Shown piece by piece: positions 38,368 through 48,903 of a stretch of 64,000 nt of DNA (its first letter is position 1; each line of letters starts with the position of its first letter). The stretch lies in the NCBI RefSeq assembly GCF_013377855.1, contig NZ_JABXYJ010000001.1, forward strand, positions 124,001 to 188,000, in the 5' to 3' direction. Made by a program: the position numbers and the translations under genes. The DNA is from Cognatundibacterium oligocarboniphilum (lineage in GTDB: Bacteria > Pseudomonadota > Gammaproteobacteria > Burkholderiales > Burkholderiaceae_D). The notes under the pieces are model-generated. The model was not told the origin of the DNA, ran no database searches, and saw nothing but the letters and a program-made list of their open reading frames with translations.

Positions 38368-38400
38368 AACACATTTCATCAACAGGGATGAAATGTGTTC
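38367..38400. terminator. 14-bp perfect hairpin at the end of the lipid operon
   Basis: Arms GAACACATTTCATC and GATGAAATGTGTTC with a 6-base loop AACAGG, beginning in the NTF2 stop codon. It lies between two converging genes. No T tract, so it may work with Rho or as a 3' barrier for both transcripts. Confidence 0.65.
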
Positions 38401-38409
38401 TGATCCGGG

Positions 38410-38844
38410 TCAGGCCGGGCCGGGAGTTTTATAAGCTGGCAAATACTGCGCCAGCCGCGTACCCATTTCCTGTCCCAGCGCCTGCAAGCCGCTCATCGGT
38501 CTGACCATGACTTCAAATTCGACGATTTTTCCTGTCTCATCAAAACGGATCATATCGATGCCCTTGAGTTGCTTGTCGCCAACCCGGGCGCTGAACTCCA
38601 GCACAACATTGAGTCCGTCATCACTGGCAAATTCACGATGGTAGGTGAAATCTTCAAATACATTGATCACCGTTGACAGAATCAACACGACTGCCTGCGA
38701 ACTGGCATACGGCTGATGCGCCATCGGCGAACGGAATACTGCAGCAGGATGCACTAGTCCCGGCAATTCCGTCAGATCACGGCTGGCGATCATGTTGTGC
38801 CAGTGTCCGAGCGAAGCAGCCACCTGTGGATGCAGTGTCTTCAT
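38410..38844 (-). CDS. NTF2-like (SnoaL-type) protein
   Basis: 144 residues from the ATG at 38844, which has an AAGGAA ribosome site. Core segments are WHNMIASRDLTELPGLVHP, FEDFTYHREFA and GIDMIRFDETGKIVEFEVM, typical of the NTF2-like fold. It lies downstream of fadH on the same strand and is not part of the plus-strand lipid operon. Function unknown. Confidence 0.8.
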   Translation of the reverse strand: MKTLHPQVAASLGHWHNMIASRDLTELPGLVHPAAVFRSPMAHQPYASSQAVVLILSTVINVFEDFTYHREFASDDGLNVVLEFSARVGDKQLKGIDMIRFDETGKIVEFEVMVRPMSGLQALGQEMGTRLAQYLPAYKTPGPA

Positions 38845-38884
38845 ATGATGATTCCTTTTTACGGTAAGTGCCAGAACCGCCCCA

Positions 38885-40969
<2,085 letters not shown>

Positions 40970-41016
40970 TTATCAACAGCTCAGCTGACTGAATGATGGA
41001 ATGCGACAGCTGAATT

Positions 41017-41032
41017 ATGCAACTAAGTGCAT
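41017..41032. promoter_or_regulatory. Candidate PadR operator 1
   Basis: ATGCAACTAAGTGCAT: an imperfect copy of the perfect palindrome 42 bases downstream, in the fadH/padR divergent region. PadR proteins bind short ATG...CAT dyads, so both are probable sites of the adjacent regulator. Confidence 0.6.
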
Positions 41033-41058
41033 ATCAGGATAATGAAATGCCTTTATTT

Positions 41059-41074
41059 ATGCAACCAGTTGCAT
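41059..41074. promoter_or_regulatory. Candidate PadR operator 2 (perfect palindrome)
   Basis: ATGCAACCAGTTGCAT, perfect 7-base arms around CA, 41 bases before the padR start. Centre-to-centre distance to the first site is 42 bases, or four helical turns, so two dimers would lie on the same DNA face. Confidence 0.7.
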
Positions 41075-41114
41075 ATAAAATTGAGACATATTTTTCTGAA
41101 CATCTCTTCTAGTT

Positions 41115-41660
41115 ATGTCTTTACAACATGCCCTGCTGACTTCCATCGTTGAAAAACCCTGCTCCGGTTACGATCTGGCGCGGCGTTTTGATAAATCTAT
41201 CGGTTATTTCTGGCATGCCACGCATCAGCAGATCTATCGTGAACTGGCGCGCATGGAACAACAGGGCTGGGTCAGCTCCAGCGAAGTGGAAGGTGGCCGT
41301 GCGGGGAAAAAACGTTTTGATATTTTACCTGCAGGGCGGGCGGAACTACAGCGCTGGGCAGCTGAGAGCGCCGCACCAATGCGCCTGCGCGACGACATGC
41401 TGGTGCGCCTGCGCGCCGATGCCGCCGTCGGACCATTGGGTCTGACCAGAGAACTGGAACGCCGCCTGGCACTGCACGAACAAGAACTGCAAACCTACCG
41501 CGCCATCGAACAGCGCGATTTCAACCATCGACCATTGTCGCGGGAAGCGGAAATTCATTACCTGATTCTGAAAGCAGGAATCAGCTTTGAAGAAGGCCGT
41601 GTGCAATGGACCAGAGAAGCGCTGGCGATACTGCAGAAAAATTCCCCTGCCACCGCATGA
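41115..41660 (+). CDS. PadR family transcriptional regulator
   Basis: 181 residues. The N-terminal winged helix begins LQHALLTSIVEKPCSGYDLA and continues HATHQQIYRELARMEQQGWV, the PadR signature; the C-terminal helical part forms the dimer. It probably represses fadH and itself through the palindromes upstream. The ligand could be a fatty acid or enone, which is inference from fadH. Confidence 0.9.
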   Translation: MSLQHALLTSIVEKPCSGYDLARRFDKSIGYFWHATHQQIYRELARMEQQGWVSSSEVEGGRAGKKRFDILPAGRAELQRWAAESAAPMRLRDDMLVRLRADAAVGPLGLTRELERRLALHEQELQTYRAIEQRDFNHRPLSREAEIHYLILKAGISFEEGRVQWTREALAILQKNSPATA

Positions 41661-41807
41661 TGCTTCTTATTGCAGCATATACCCTGGAATGTTGTTTTCC
41701 GATGTGTCAGAAATGGACACCATACAGTGACTGATCTGTTTTTCAGCATCCCCCTCCCTGCTCCATTAAAATACCTGCTTTTCCGGACTTATTGATAACC
41801 CCCTCCT

Positions 41808-42356
41808 ATGGATGATTTTTCCTCCTTGTGTATGCAGGCACGCGCAGGTGATGCACATGCGGCAGAGCAGCTGATGCAGAGGATTTATCCTGAATTACGC
41901 CAGATGGCACGCTCACGCCTGCGTCACAGCGGGCATCTGACCCTGCTCGACACCACCGCATTGATCAATGAAATGTGGTTGCGCCTGAATGCCGTCACGC
42001 ACATGCAGGCTGCTGATAAACATTATTTCCTCGGTTATGCGGCGCGCGCCATGCGTTCTATCGTGATCGACTATGCACGCCGTCGCAAAGCGGAACGCCA
42101 CGGCGGCGATGCCGAACATGTGGAACTCGAATCACAGCTGGATCTGTCAAATCCGGATGAGTCTGAACTGTTGCGGGTGCACGATGCGCTGAACGAACTG
42201 GAGCAGCTCGATCCGCGTCTGGCGCAAGTGGTGGAACTGCGTTACTTTGCAGGACTGAGCGAAGAACAGACTGCCGATTTTCTCGGCGTCGCCAGACGCA
42301 CGGTACAACGCGACTGGCTCAAGGCGCGGGCATTGCTGTTTGCTGCCTTGCGCTGA
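41808..42356 (+). CDS. ECF sigma factor of the kinase-associated (ECF43-like) type
   Basis: 182-residue sigma factor with region 2 (about 15-85) and region 4 (about 125-180, QVVELRYFAGLSEEQTADFL). The region 2.2 segment reads LLDTTALINEMWLRL (about 46-60). In ordinary ECF factors this stretch has acidic residues that contact polymerase; in the ECF43 group the motif is TAL(V/I)NE and activity needs phosphorylation by a partner kinase. No anti-sigma gene is adjacent; a Ser/Thr kinase is. The Thr 49/Thr 50 pair is a candidate phosphosite, by inference. Confidence 0.88.
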   Translation: MDDFSSLCMQARAGDAHAAEQLMQRIYPELRQMARSRLRHSGHLTLLDTTALINEMWLRLNAVTHMQAADKHYFLGYAARAMRSIVIDYARRRKAERHGGDAEHVELESQLDLSNPDESELLRVHDALNELEQLDPRLAQVVELRYFAGLSEEQTADFLGVARRTVQRDWLKARALLFAALR

Positions 42357-42447
42357 ACTGCAGAAAACGATGGCATGGCGCTTTCACTCCGGATTTTTCG
42401 TTCTGCATTGAATTCCCATTGAATTTTCCTCATAACGGAGATACGCT

Positions 42448-45408
42448 GTGCAATTTTCCAGTGACGACTGGCAAACCATTTCCTATTTGCTCGATGAAGC
42501 CATCGAGCTGTCACCGGCACAACAGCAGGCCTGGCTATCAGAACTGGCTCTCACCCGGCCAACGCTGCATCCCCGGCTGTCGGAACTGCTGGCAGCACAT
42601 GTCAGCGCTGATGCACACAATTTTCTGCTGACCACACCCAAGATCACGATTGATGACAGTCAACACAACCCGAACCGGCCTGCATACCTCACAGGCATGT
42701 GTGTCGGGCCGTGGGAACTGCGCAGGGAGTTAGGTAAAGGCGGTATGGCCAGCGTCTGGCTGGCAGTCCGGAAAAATGGCGAATTCAATCGTGAAATCGC
42801 ATTAAAACTGCCTTATCCGGACACGCTCAATGGCACCATCGTATCGCGCTTTATACGTGAACGAGACATCCTGTCACAACTGACCCATCCCTACATTGCA
42901 CGGCTGTATGACGCCGGCATCAGCAGCGAACAACAGGCCTGGCTGGCACTGGAGTATGTCAAAGGTCAGCACATCATCGACTGGTGTCAACACAGACAAC
43001 TTGGCCTGCGGGCAAGATTGCAACTGATGATACAAGTCTGCTCGGCGGTGCAATATGCCCATTCGCATCTGGTCGTGCACCGTGATTTAAAGCCCAGTAA
43101 TATTCTGGTCACCGAAGAAGGCGATGTGCGCCTGCTCGATTTCGGAATTGCTCAGATTCTGCAGGGCGATCACCGTCATAGCCTCCACCACGATACAGCC
43201 AGTATGGAAGGCGGCACGCATCCCGTCACCTGGCGCTATGCCTCACCTGAACAAATCCGTGGCGAGCCGCTGGGCATTACCAGCGATGTCTATTCACTCG
43301 GGGTCGTTCTGTATGAATTACTGACCGCCACTGCACCGTATCAACCTGTTGACCGTTCGCGGGCAGCACTGGAACGGGCCATTCTGAATGAGCCGGTCGC
43401 GGCTCCGTCATCACGGCTCACGGACAAAAAACAGCATCAGGTACTGCGTGGCGATCTGGATGCCATCATACAAAAAGCGCTCAAAAAAACTCCGCCAGAG
43501 CGCTATGCCACCGTCGATGCCTTTGCCGATGACCTGAAACGCTATCTGAGCGGCGACCCGGTTCGCGCAAGACCAGGCAGTCTGTGGTACCGCAGCAGCC
43601 GCCTGCTGCGCAAGCACCGCTGGATCACTGCCGGTAGTCTGCTGTTCACCCTGTCGCTGTTCATCGCCACCGCCGTGTCGCTGCATCAGGCGCGTATCGC
43701 GCAGACTGAAACCATCAAAGCCAAAGCAATGTACCAGTTTGTCGTCAGCCTGTTCAATCCGGACCAGAAACCGGATCTCGATCTGGCGCGACGCCAGATG
43801 ACCCTGAAAGAGCTGGTCAGTCACGGCGTCGATCAGCTCATGAATGAACTGTATGAGCATCCCGACGAACGCGCCAGACTGCTGCACGACCTGGGGCAGT
43901 TGTCGGTACAACTCGGACTGCAGGAAGAAGCCGCGCGCATCTATACCGTCAGTCTGCAGCAGGCAGAGCAAAATTACGGCTCCGGCAGTAACGAATATGC
44001 GTCGGTGCTGCTGGATGCCGTCGAATGGCTGAGCGGCAATAACCGCAGCCGCGAAGCCTGTCAGTATGCTGATCAGGCACTGGCTATTTATCAGCGCAAT
44101 CAGGCAGCAGCTGAAAAACTGGCAGTCGCTTACCGCAAGGCCGGCCATTGCGGCGTCAATCTGCATCCCGCCGGCTTTCCGCGGGATATTCATTATCTGG
44201 AAATGGCGGTGCAGCTGGCACGTTCTGTCGCAGATCAGGCCGAACTCTCCACCGCACTGGAAAATCTGGGACTGGCTTATCTGAACTCAGACCGGCCCGA
44301 TGCCGCTTTGCAGACTTTCAGCGAATCTCTGACGTTGCGGCAGCGCCTGTACGGTCCGCATGCCTGGCAAACGGCAGAATCACAACAAAGCGTGGCGATC
44401 AGCCTGGACAGCCTGGGAAGAACCGGAGAGTCTGAAGCAGCACGACTGCAAGCGCTGCAAAGCATGCAGGATATCTGGGGTAAAAATCACTACTTTGTGT
44501 CGGAAAGTAAAGCCTATCTGGCAGATATGCTGGTCGATGCTGCACGCCGCCCCGAAGGTCTGGCTTACGCACGTTCCGCTTATGACATCATGCTGCTGCC
44601 GGACTGGCGCCATCAGAAACTCGATTATCTGGAAAATGCCAGCGCCAGTTATCTGAAAATCCTGATCCGCAGCGGCAGCCTGGCTGAAGCGCACAAGGTC
44701 TGCGATCAGTTTCCCTGGAAAACGCCGGTCAGTTATCCGATCCTGCGCAATATCCTGCTGAATCATTGCGGTACCGCATACCTGCATTTTGGCGATATCG
44801 ACACCGCACGCCGCTTTGCAGATGACAATCTCCGGCTCTGGCAGCAACACTGGCCAAACCAGCCCAGCCGCGCCAGCGGCATTTATCTGCTGAAGGCTGA
44901 AATTGCCCGCGCCGGGCAACATTATGCGGAAGCTATCCGGGAATACCAGCAGGCACTGTACAGCGCAGGACAAAAAAATCACTATGCCCAGACCGAAGCC
45001 TGGCTTGGGCTGGCACGGCTCGCCGGAGCAGACCAGACACTGCTGCCAGTAGAACAGATGCAAAACGAACTAAAAGCCTTTCTGCTACCCGGTCAGCGTG
45101 AATACTGGGCCGGCTTTGAAGCCAACATGCGCGAAGCACTGGGCAATGTGTATCTGGCGCGCGGTGAAATGCAGACTGCGCGAACCGAGCTGGAAACCGC
45201 ACTCGCCATCCGGGAAAAAGCCGACGATACACGCTATGGCCTGTGGTATGCGCTGACGTTGGACAGCCTCGCCCGCAGTCTGGAACCTGATGATCCGCAG
45301 CGGGCCAGGCAGCTGAGACAACGGGCCGCCGGTATCTGCCGCCAGTATCCCTCTTGCCAATGGGAGGCGATGTCTCGCCCTGCCAACCATCGCATCAAGC
45401 GCCCCTGA
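42448..45408 (+). CDS. Transmembrane Ser/Thr protein kinase with TPR-rich C-terminal part
   Basis: 986 residues from a GTG start with a CGGAGA ribosome site. Kinase domain about 90-370: Gly loop LGKGGMASVW (95-104), Lys 120, catalytic HRDLKPSN (211-218), DFG (231-233). One membrane helix at about 391-411, then about 550 residues of helical TPR-like repeats, predicted outside the inner membrane. This matches PknS-type kinases found beside ECF43 sigma factors. It lies 91 bases after the sigma gene and is its likely activator. Confidence 0.9.
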   Translation: MQFSSDDWQTISYLLDEAIELSPAQQQAWLSELALTRPTLHPRLSELLAAHVSADAHNFLLTTPKITIDDSQHNPNRPAYLTGMCVGPWELRRELGKGGMASVWLAVRKNGEFNREIALKLPYPDTLNGTIVSRFIRERDILSQLTHPYIARLYDAGISSEQQAWLALEYVKGQHIIDWCQHRQLGLRARLQLMIQVCSAVQYAHSHLVVHRDLKPSNILVTEEGDVRLLDFGIAQILQGDHRHSLHHDTASMEGGTHPVTWRYASPEQIRGEPLGITSDVYSLGVVLYELLTATAPYQPVDRSRAALERAILNEPVAAPSSRLTDKKQHQVLRGDLDAIIQKALKKTPPERYATVDAFADDLKRYLSGDPVRARPGSLWYRSSRLLRKHRWITAGSLLFTLSLFIATAVSLHQARIAQTETIKAKAMYQFVVSLFNPDQKPDLDLARRQMTLKELVSHGVDQLMNELYEHPDERARLLHDLGQLSVQLGLQEEAARIYTVSLQQAEQNYGSGSNEYASVLLDAVEWLSGNNRSREACQYADQALAIYQRNQAAAEKLAVAYRKAGHCGVNLHPAGFPRDIHYLEMAVQLARSVADQAELSTALENLGLAYLNSDRPDAALQTFSESLTLRQRLYGPHAWQTAESQQSVAISLDSLGRTGESEAARLQALQSMQDIWGKNHYFVSESKAYLADMLVDAARRPEGLAYARSAYDIMLLPDWRHQKLDYLENASASYLKILIRSGSLAEAHKVCDQFPWKTPVSYPILRNILLNHCGTAYLHFGDIDTARRFADDNLRLWQQHWPNQPSRASGIYLLKAEIARAGQHYAEAIREYQQALYSAGQKNHYAQTEAWLGLARLAGADQTLLPVEQMQNELKAFLLPGQREYWAGFEANMREALGNVYLARGEMQTARTELETALAIREKADDTRYGLWYALTLDSLARSLEPDDPQRARQLRQRAAGICRQYPSCQWEAMSRPANHRIKRP

Positions 45409-45498
45409 ATACTCTGCCACGACCTGTTTTTCCTGAACCGTCAAAAAAATAATTTTACCGGTGGCGCTTTCCCGCCTCCGATTTCGTTTGAACCGGGG

Positions 45499-45514
45499 AA
45501 GCACTCCAGTGCTT
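45499..45514. promoter_or_regulatory. Palindrome upstream of the Gly-rich lipoprotein gene
   Basis: AAGCACT-CC-AGTGCTT, perfect 7-base arms, 57 bases before the lipoprotein start. Two TGAACCG motifs occur nearby (45434-45440 and 45489-45495) and resemble the AAC core of ECF-type -35 elements. Whether this is an operator, promoter or hairpin cannot be decided by eye. Confidence 0.4.
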
Positions 45515-45570
45515 ACTGCCACAACCTGGCTGGCGGTGAAATTTCTCAATTTTACGGATAAGGATTCAGT

Positions 45571-46473
45571 ATGAAAAAACATCTTCTGGCGATCAGCCTG
45601 ATCGCTGCACTCAGCGCTTGCGGTGGTGGTGGCTCAACGACAGGCAGCACAGGAAATTCAGGGAATACGGGCACCGGCGGCACGGGTGGAACCGGCGGAA
45701 CAGGCAGCACCGGAAGCAGCTCATCCGGCATGACAGAAGCGCTGAAAGTCTTTGCAGAGAGCTGGATCAACGTACAAACCGTGTTGAATCTGCATGATCT
45801 GGTCGTCATCGCGGGTAACAGCGGTAACTGTCCAAAGGGCGGCAGCGTCAGTTTTACCGGCGCCACCACCACCGCCAATAACTGCGTGCGCCGCTTTCCG
45901 GCAGATAACGCTTATCTGGGCAGCTTCAGCGGCGCGCCGGTACAAACCGGAAGCATCAAAACCCTGAATTTTCAGAGTTCCGGCAATCTGAGCGTGAATG
46001 TCGGCAATAACCCTGCAGTGACCGAATACGTGATGAGCAACACCAGTTTCAACAGTACCGACAGCGATGGCGGCAGCAGCGAAACCACCCAGATCGGCAA
46101 CGGCAGCGCCACCTTCACCATGAGTGCCGCCACCAGTTACGGCACGACCAGTATCGGTAGCACAGTCATCAATACCGGCAGCAGCCTGACCAGCAATGCC
46201 GGATTTTTCTACAGCAAAAACAAGGCAACGGCGAACCGCGTCGTCACCACCCAGAATCTGGTCTTCACCAGCGACAGCAGCGGCATGACGAACCGTCCGG
46301 CCAGCGGCACTTACAACGTCGCCGTCGGCGGCACCACCGCCTGTGTGAATGTAGGTGTGCAGATGCTGGCAAATAACCAGGTGCAGATCAGTTGCAGTGC
46401 GACGAATGAGTCGCGCACGGCGAACTGGAGTGATGCCGATGTGAAGGCTGCGCTGAGCGCCGCCAGCAATTAA
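45571..46473 (+). CDS. Gly/Thr-rich lipoprotein of unknown function
   Basis: 300 residues. A lipoprotein signal peptide ends in LSAC (Cys 17), followed by a low-complexity linker of Gly, Ser and Thr (GTGGTGGTGGTG, about 20-52) and a beta-rich domain. Two Cys pairs (NCPKGG..NNCVRRF and ACVNVG..ISCSA) could form disulfides. I do not recognise the family. It follows the ECF sigma/kinase pair in the same direction, so it may belong to that regulon. Confidence 0.75.
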   Translation: MKKHLLAISLIAALSACGGGGSTTGSTGNSGNTGTGGTGGTGGTGSTGSSSSGMTEALKVFAESWINVQTVLNLHDLVVIAGNSGNCPKGGSVSFTGATTTANNCVRRFPADNAYLGSFSGAPVQTGSIKTLNFQSSGNLSVNVGNNPAVTEYVMSNTSFNSTDSDGGSSETTQIGNGSATFTMSAATSYGTTSIGSTVINTGSSLTSNAGFFYSKNKATANRVVTTQNLVFTSDSSGMTNRPASGTYNVAVGGTTACVNVGVQMLANNQVQISCSATNESRTANWSDADVKAALSAASN

Positions 46474-46484
46474 CGCGGGGAACA

Positions 46485-46510
46485 GGGCGGCGCAAGACAG
46501 CTTGCCGCCC
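46485..46510. terminator. GC-rich hairpin after the lipoprotein gene
   Basis: GGGCGG and CAAG pair with CTTG and CCGCCC around a short loop, with a two-base bulge; a second weaker hairpin (CAGA/TCTG core) follows about 20 bases on. It lies 12 bases after the stop codon at a convergent junction with phaM. No T tract. Confidence 0.5.
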
Positions 46511-46599
46511 GTGCAGCGCGGGACAGATGCTTGTCTGCCCGGACGTGCAATCCCGACTATACCTGATACAGACAGCCTGCCCGGCTGATGTCACCGATG

Positions 46600-47421
46600 T
46601 TACCGGCTGGTTTTTTTAGGTACTGGTTTGCCGTCTCCGGCGGCTGTCTTTGTGGCGGTCTTTGCGTTTGTCTTTGCAGGCGCTTTTGCTGCGGTCTTGC
46701 GGGCGGCGCCGGCAGACGCCGGTTCAGCCGGACGGGCTGCAGTTCTGGCGGCGCCAGCCGGTTTACGGGCGGTTGTTTGGGCTGCCGGCTGATCGGTTCC
46801 GGCGGATTCCGGCTTGCTGCCAGCCATAAAGACCGGTTCATTTTCCATCGCCTTGCTGACAGCCTGCTTGAACTGATCCTGCAGCAAATTCCACCATGCA
46901 GCCGGATTGGCAAATGCGCCGCCGGTAGCTGCTTCCGGTTTCTCTGCGGAGGCGGTGCTGGCAGCAGAGGCAGACTCAGGCACCGCCTTAATGGCTTCCG
47001 GTTCAGCGGGAGAGACTTCTGGTGTTGCGGCATCTCCGGGAGCAGCCGCGCTGGCGGTCTTGCCGGTTGACGGCATCGGCCAGTCTGCGTGCTGGCTCGG
47101 TGATGGTTCCGCCGTGCTGTCCGGCGCTTTTCCGGCCTGCTGCACATGCTGGGAAAAACTCTCGCCGATCGACTGCAAAGCGGCAATGGTGGCTCGCTGG
47201 ACTTCCAGTGCCTGTATCGTACCGCGCAGCATATTCATATTCACACTCAGCCAGGATTCGACTGTTTTCAGATCCTGGATTTTTTTATCCAGTTCATCGA
47301 CCGTCATCGGTGGCGCCACCATGCCTGGCACATTCATGCTGCCCCAGAGTTTTTTGATGAACGCCAGCGGATCGCCGATGGAATTCATGCCAGGGATTTC
47401 CGTTCCGAAGGGATTACTCAT
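46600..47421 (-). CDS. phaM: PhaM-type polyhydroxyalkanoate granule regulatory protein
   Basis: 273 residues. The N-terminal part matches PhaM: DPLAFIKKLWGSMNVPGM, then TVDELDKKIQDLKTVESWLS and NMNMLRGTIQALEVQRATIA. The C-terminal third is a Lys/Ala/Pro-rich tail resembling histone H1, which in PhaM binds DNA and ties granules to the nucleoid. In Ralstonia eutropha, PhaM also activates the PHA synthase. No other pha gene is in the window. The middle is Ala/Glu/Ser-rich and probably disordered. Confidence 0.87.
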   Translation of the reverse strand: MSNPFGTEIPGMNSIGDPLAFIKKLWGSMNVPGMVAPPMTVDELDKKIQDLKTVESWLSVNMNMLRGTIQALEVQRATIAALQSIGESFSQHVQQAGKAPDSTAEPSPSQHADWPMPSTGKTASAAAPGDAATPEVSPAEPEAIKAVPESASAASTASAEKPEAATGGAFANPAAWWNLLQDQFKQAVSKAMENEPVFMAGSKPESAGTDQPAAQTTARKPAGAARTAARPAEPASAGAARKTAAKAPAKTNAKTATKTAAGDGKPVPKKTSR

Positions 47422-47484
47422 CCTTGCAACTCCTCATGAGATCAGTAGTGTGATGACTGATGCGTGCAGTCCGTGCACCAGCGG

Positions 47485-48765
47485 CTATTTGCGCTCCATC
47501 TTGCATGAGCTGGGTAATGCCGTCAATCCGCCCGCAAAAAAGCGCTCGGTACGAAAACCGTATCCGCTGCCTTCATTATCAAACTGCGTTCCAGGCTCTC
47601 CTTTTTTCTGCATCACCGAAACATACAGAGGCTGTATCAGCTGGTGATCCTGAGGTCGCATCCATGCCTCGTGAAAGCCGTTTGAAAAGCGGGCATTTTC
47701 CAATGCATGCGCCACCCGGACGGCATCCGTGGTACCGGCTTTTTCGATGGCCGTCACGAGCATCTCCAGCATCAGATGCATGCGCAGATGCACATAGTCG
47801 TCGCGCACCTGCGGATAACGCTGGCGAAACGCGCGGTAAAAAGCATCACTGGCCTCGCCGCCGACATTCGGATGCCATTCCGCCACAGCCCGGACCCTGC
47901 CGACGCCGGCGTCTCCGATTGCTGCGGGCGCGCCCAGCGCGTTGGCATAGAAAGTATAAAATTTGAGCTGCATACCGGCGTCCCGGGCGGCCTTGATCAG
48001 CAAAGTCAGGTCATTACCCCAGTTGCCGGTGATGACGGTATCGGCACCGCTGGCCTTGATCTTGGCGAGATACGGGGAAAAATCCTTGACCTTGCCGACC
48101 GGATGCAGATCATCGCCGACAATCTGGATATCCGGCCGTTTGGCCGCCAGCATCGTCCGCGCGGAATGCGCAACCTGCCGTCCGAAACTATAGTCCTGTC
48201 CGATCAGATACACTTTGCTGGCGCGGGTATCGTCACGGATCACGTCGGTCAGCACCTGCATGCGCATGTCAGCATGGGCATCGAAACGGAAATGCCAGAA
48301 ACTGCATTTCTCATTGGTCAGCGCCGGGTCAACTGCCGCATAATTCAGAAACAGGACGCGATGTTCAGGAACCCGCTGGTTATGACGGTTGATCGCTTCA
48401 GTCAGCGCCAGCGCCACGGCGGAGCTGTTACCTTGCACGACGAAAGGGATATGTTGATCGGTCACCTGTTTCAGCAGCAACAGTGACTCTTCCACACCTT
48501 GCTTATTGTCCAGTACGGTCAGACTCAGCAGATGGTTGCCATCTGGCAGATGAACGCCGCCGCGCGCATTGATATGCTCAACGGCGAATTGCAGATTGCG
48601 CTGCACCGCTTCTCCGGCATTGGTAAAGGCCGCGCTCATGCCGTCGATCATGGCAATCCTGACCGGCGCTGGCGCCGTATCCTGTGTTGCATGCGCCGCT
48701 GTTGCCAGCGTCATGCACATGACGGCAGATGCCGCCGCAAGTAATATCGGGATTCGTTGTTTCAT
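47485..48765 (-). CDS. Branched-chain amino-acid-type ABC substrate-binding protein (orphan)
   Basis: 426 residues, signal peptide 1-26 (ending AHA), then a type I periplasmic binding fold: VRIAMIDGMSAAFTNAGEAV, YLIGQDYSFGRQVAHSARTM and TVITGNWGNDLTLLIKAARD. The family covers branched-chain amino acids, amides, urea and aromatic acids, so the ligand is not determined. There are no permease or ATPase genes next to it. Confidence 0.87.
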   Translation of the reverse strand: MKQRIPILLAAASAVMCMTLATAAHATQDTAPAPVRIAMIDGMSAAFTNAGEAVQRNLQFAVEHINARGGVHLPDGNHLLSLTVLDNKQGVEESLLLLKQVTDQHIPFVVQGNSSAVALALTEAINRHNQRVPEHRVLFLNYAAVDPALTNEKCSFWHFRFDAHADMRMQVLTDVIRDDTRASKVYLIGQDYSFGRQVAHSARTMLAAKRPDIQIVGDDLHPVGKVKDFSPYLAKIKASGADTVITGNWGNDLTLLIKAARDAGMQLKFYTFYANALGAPAAIGDAGVGRVRAVAEWHPNVGGEASDAFYRAFRQRYPQVRDDYVHLRMHLMLEMLVTAIEKAGTTDAVRVAHALENARFSNGFHEAWMRPQDHQLIQPLYVSVMQKKGEPGTQFDNEGSGYGFRTERFFAGGLTALPSSCKMERK

Positions 48766-48903
48766 AAAATAAAAAATGATGTGGTCCGGCCGGCGCTACC
48801 GATGTCAGCTGTTGCCGGTGTGCGGCATTGTACGCCGGTTGCCGGTAACAGATTTTTTCTGCCTGTCAGCGCAGCCAGCCATGACTGCGTTTACACTGAT
48901 GCC

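Noticed and set aside
45640-45727. Gly/Thr repeat in the lipoprotein considered as a DNA repeat or CRISPR-like array
   Set aside because: The repeat is within a codon-level linker (GTG steps), with no spacers.
48757-48903. Extended start of the DUF3108 gene at 48757
   Set aside because: The extension crosses the likely promoter and overlaps the start of the divergent binding-protein gene.
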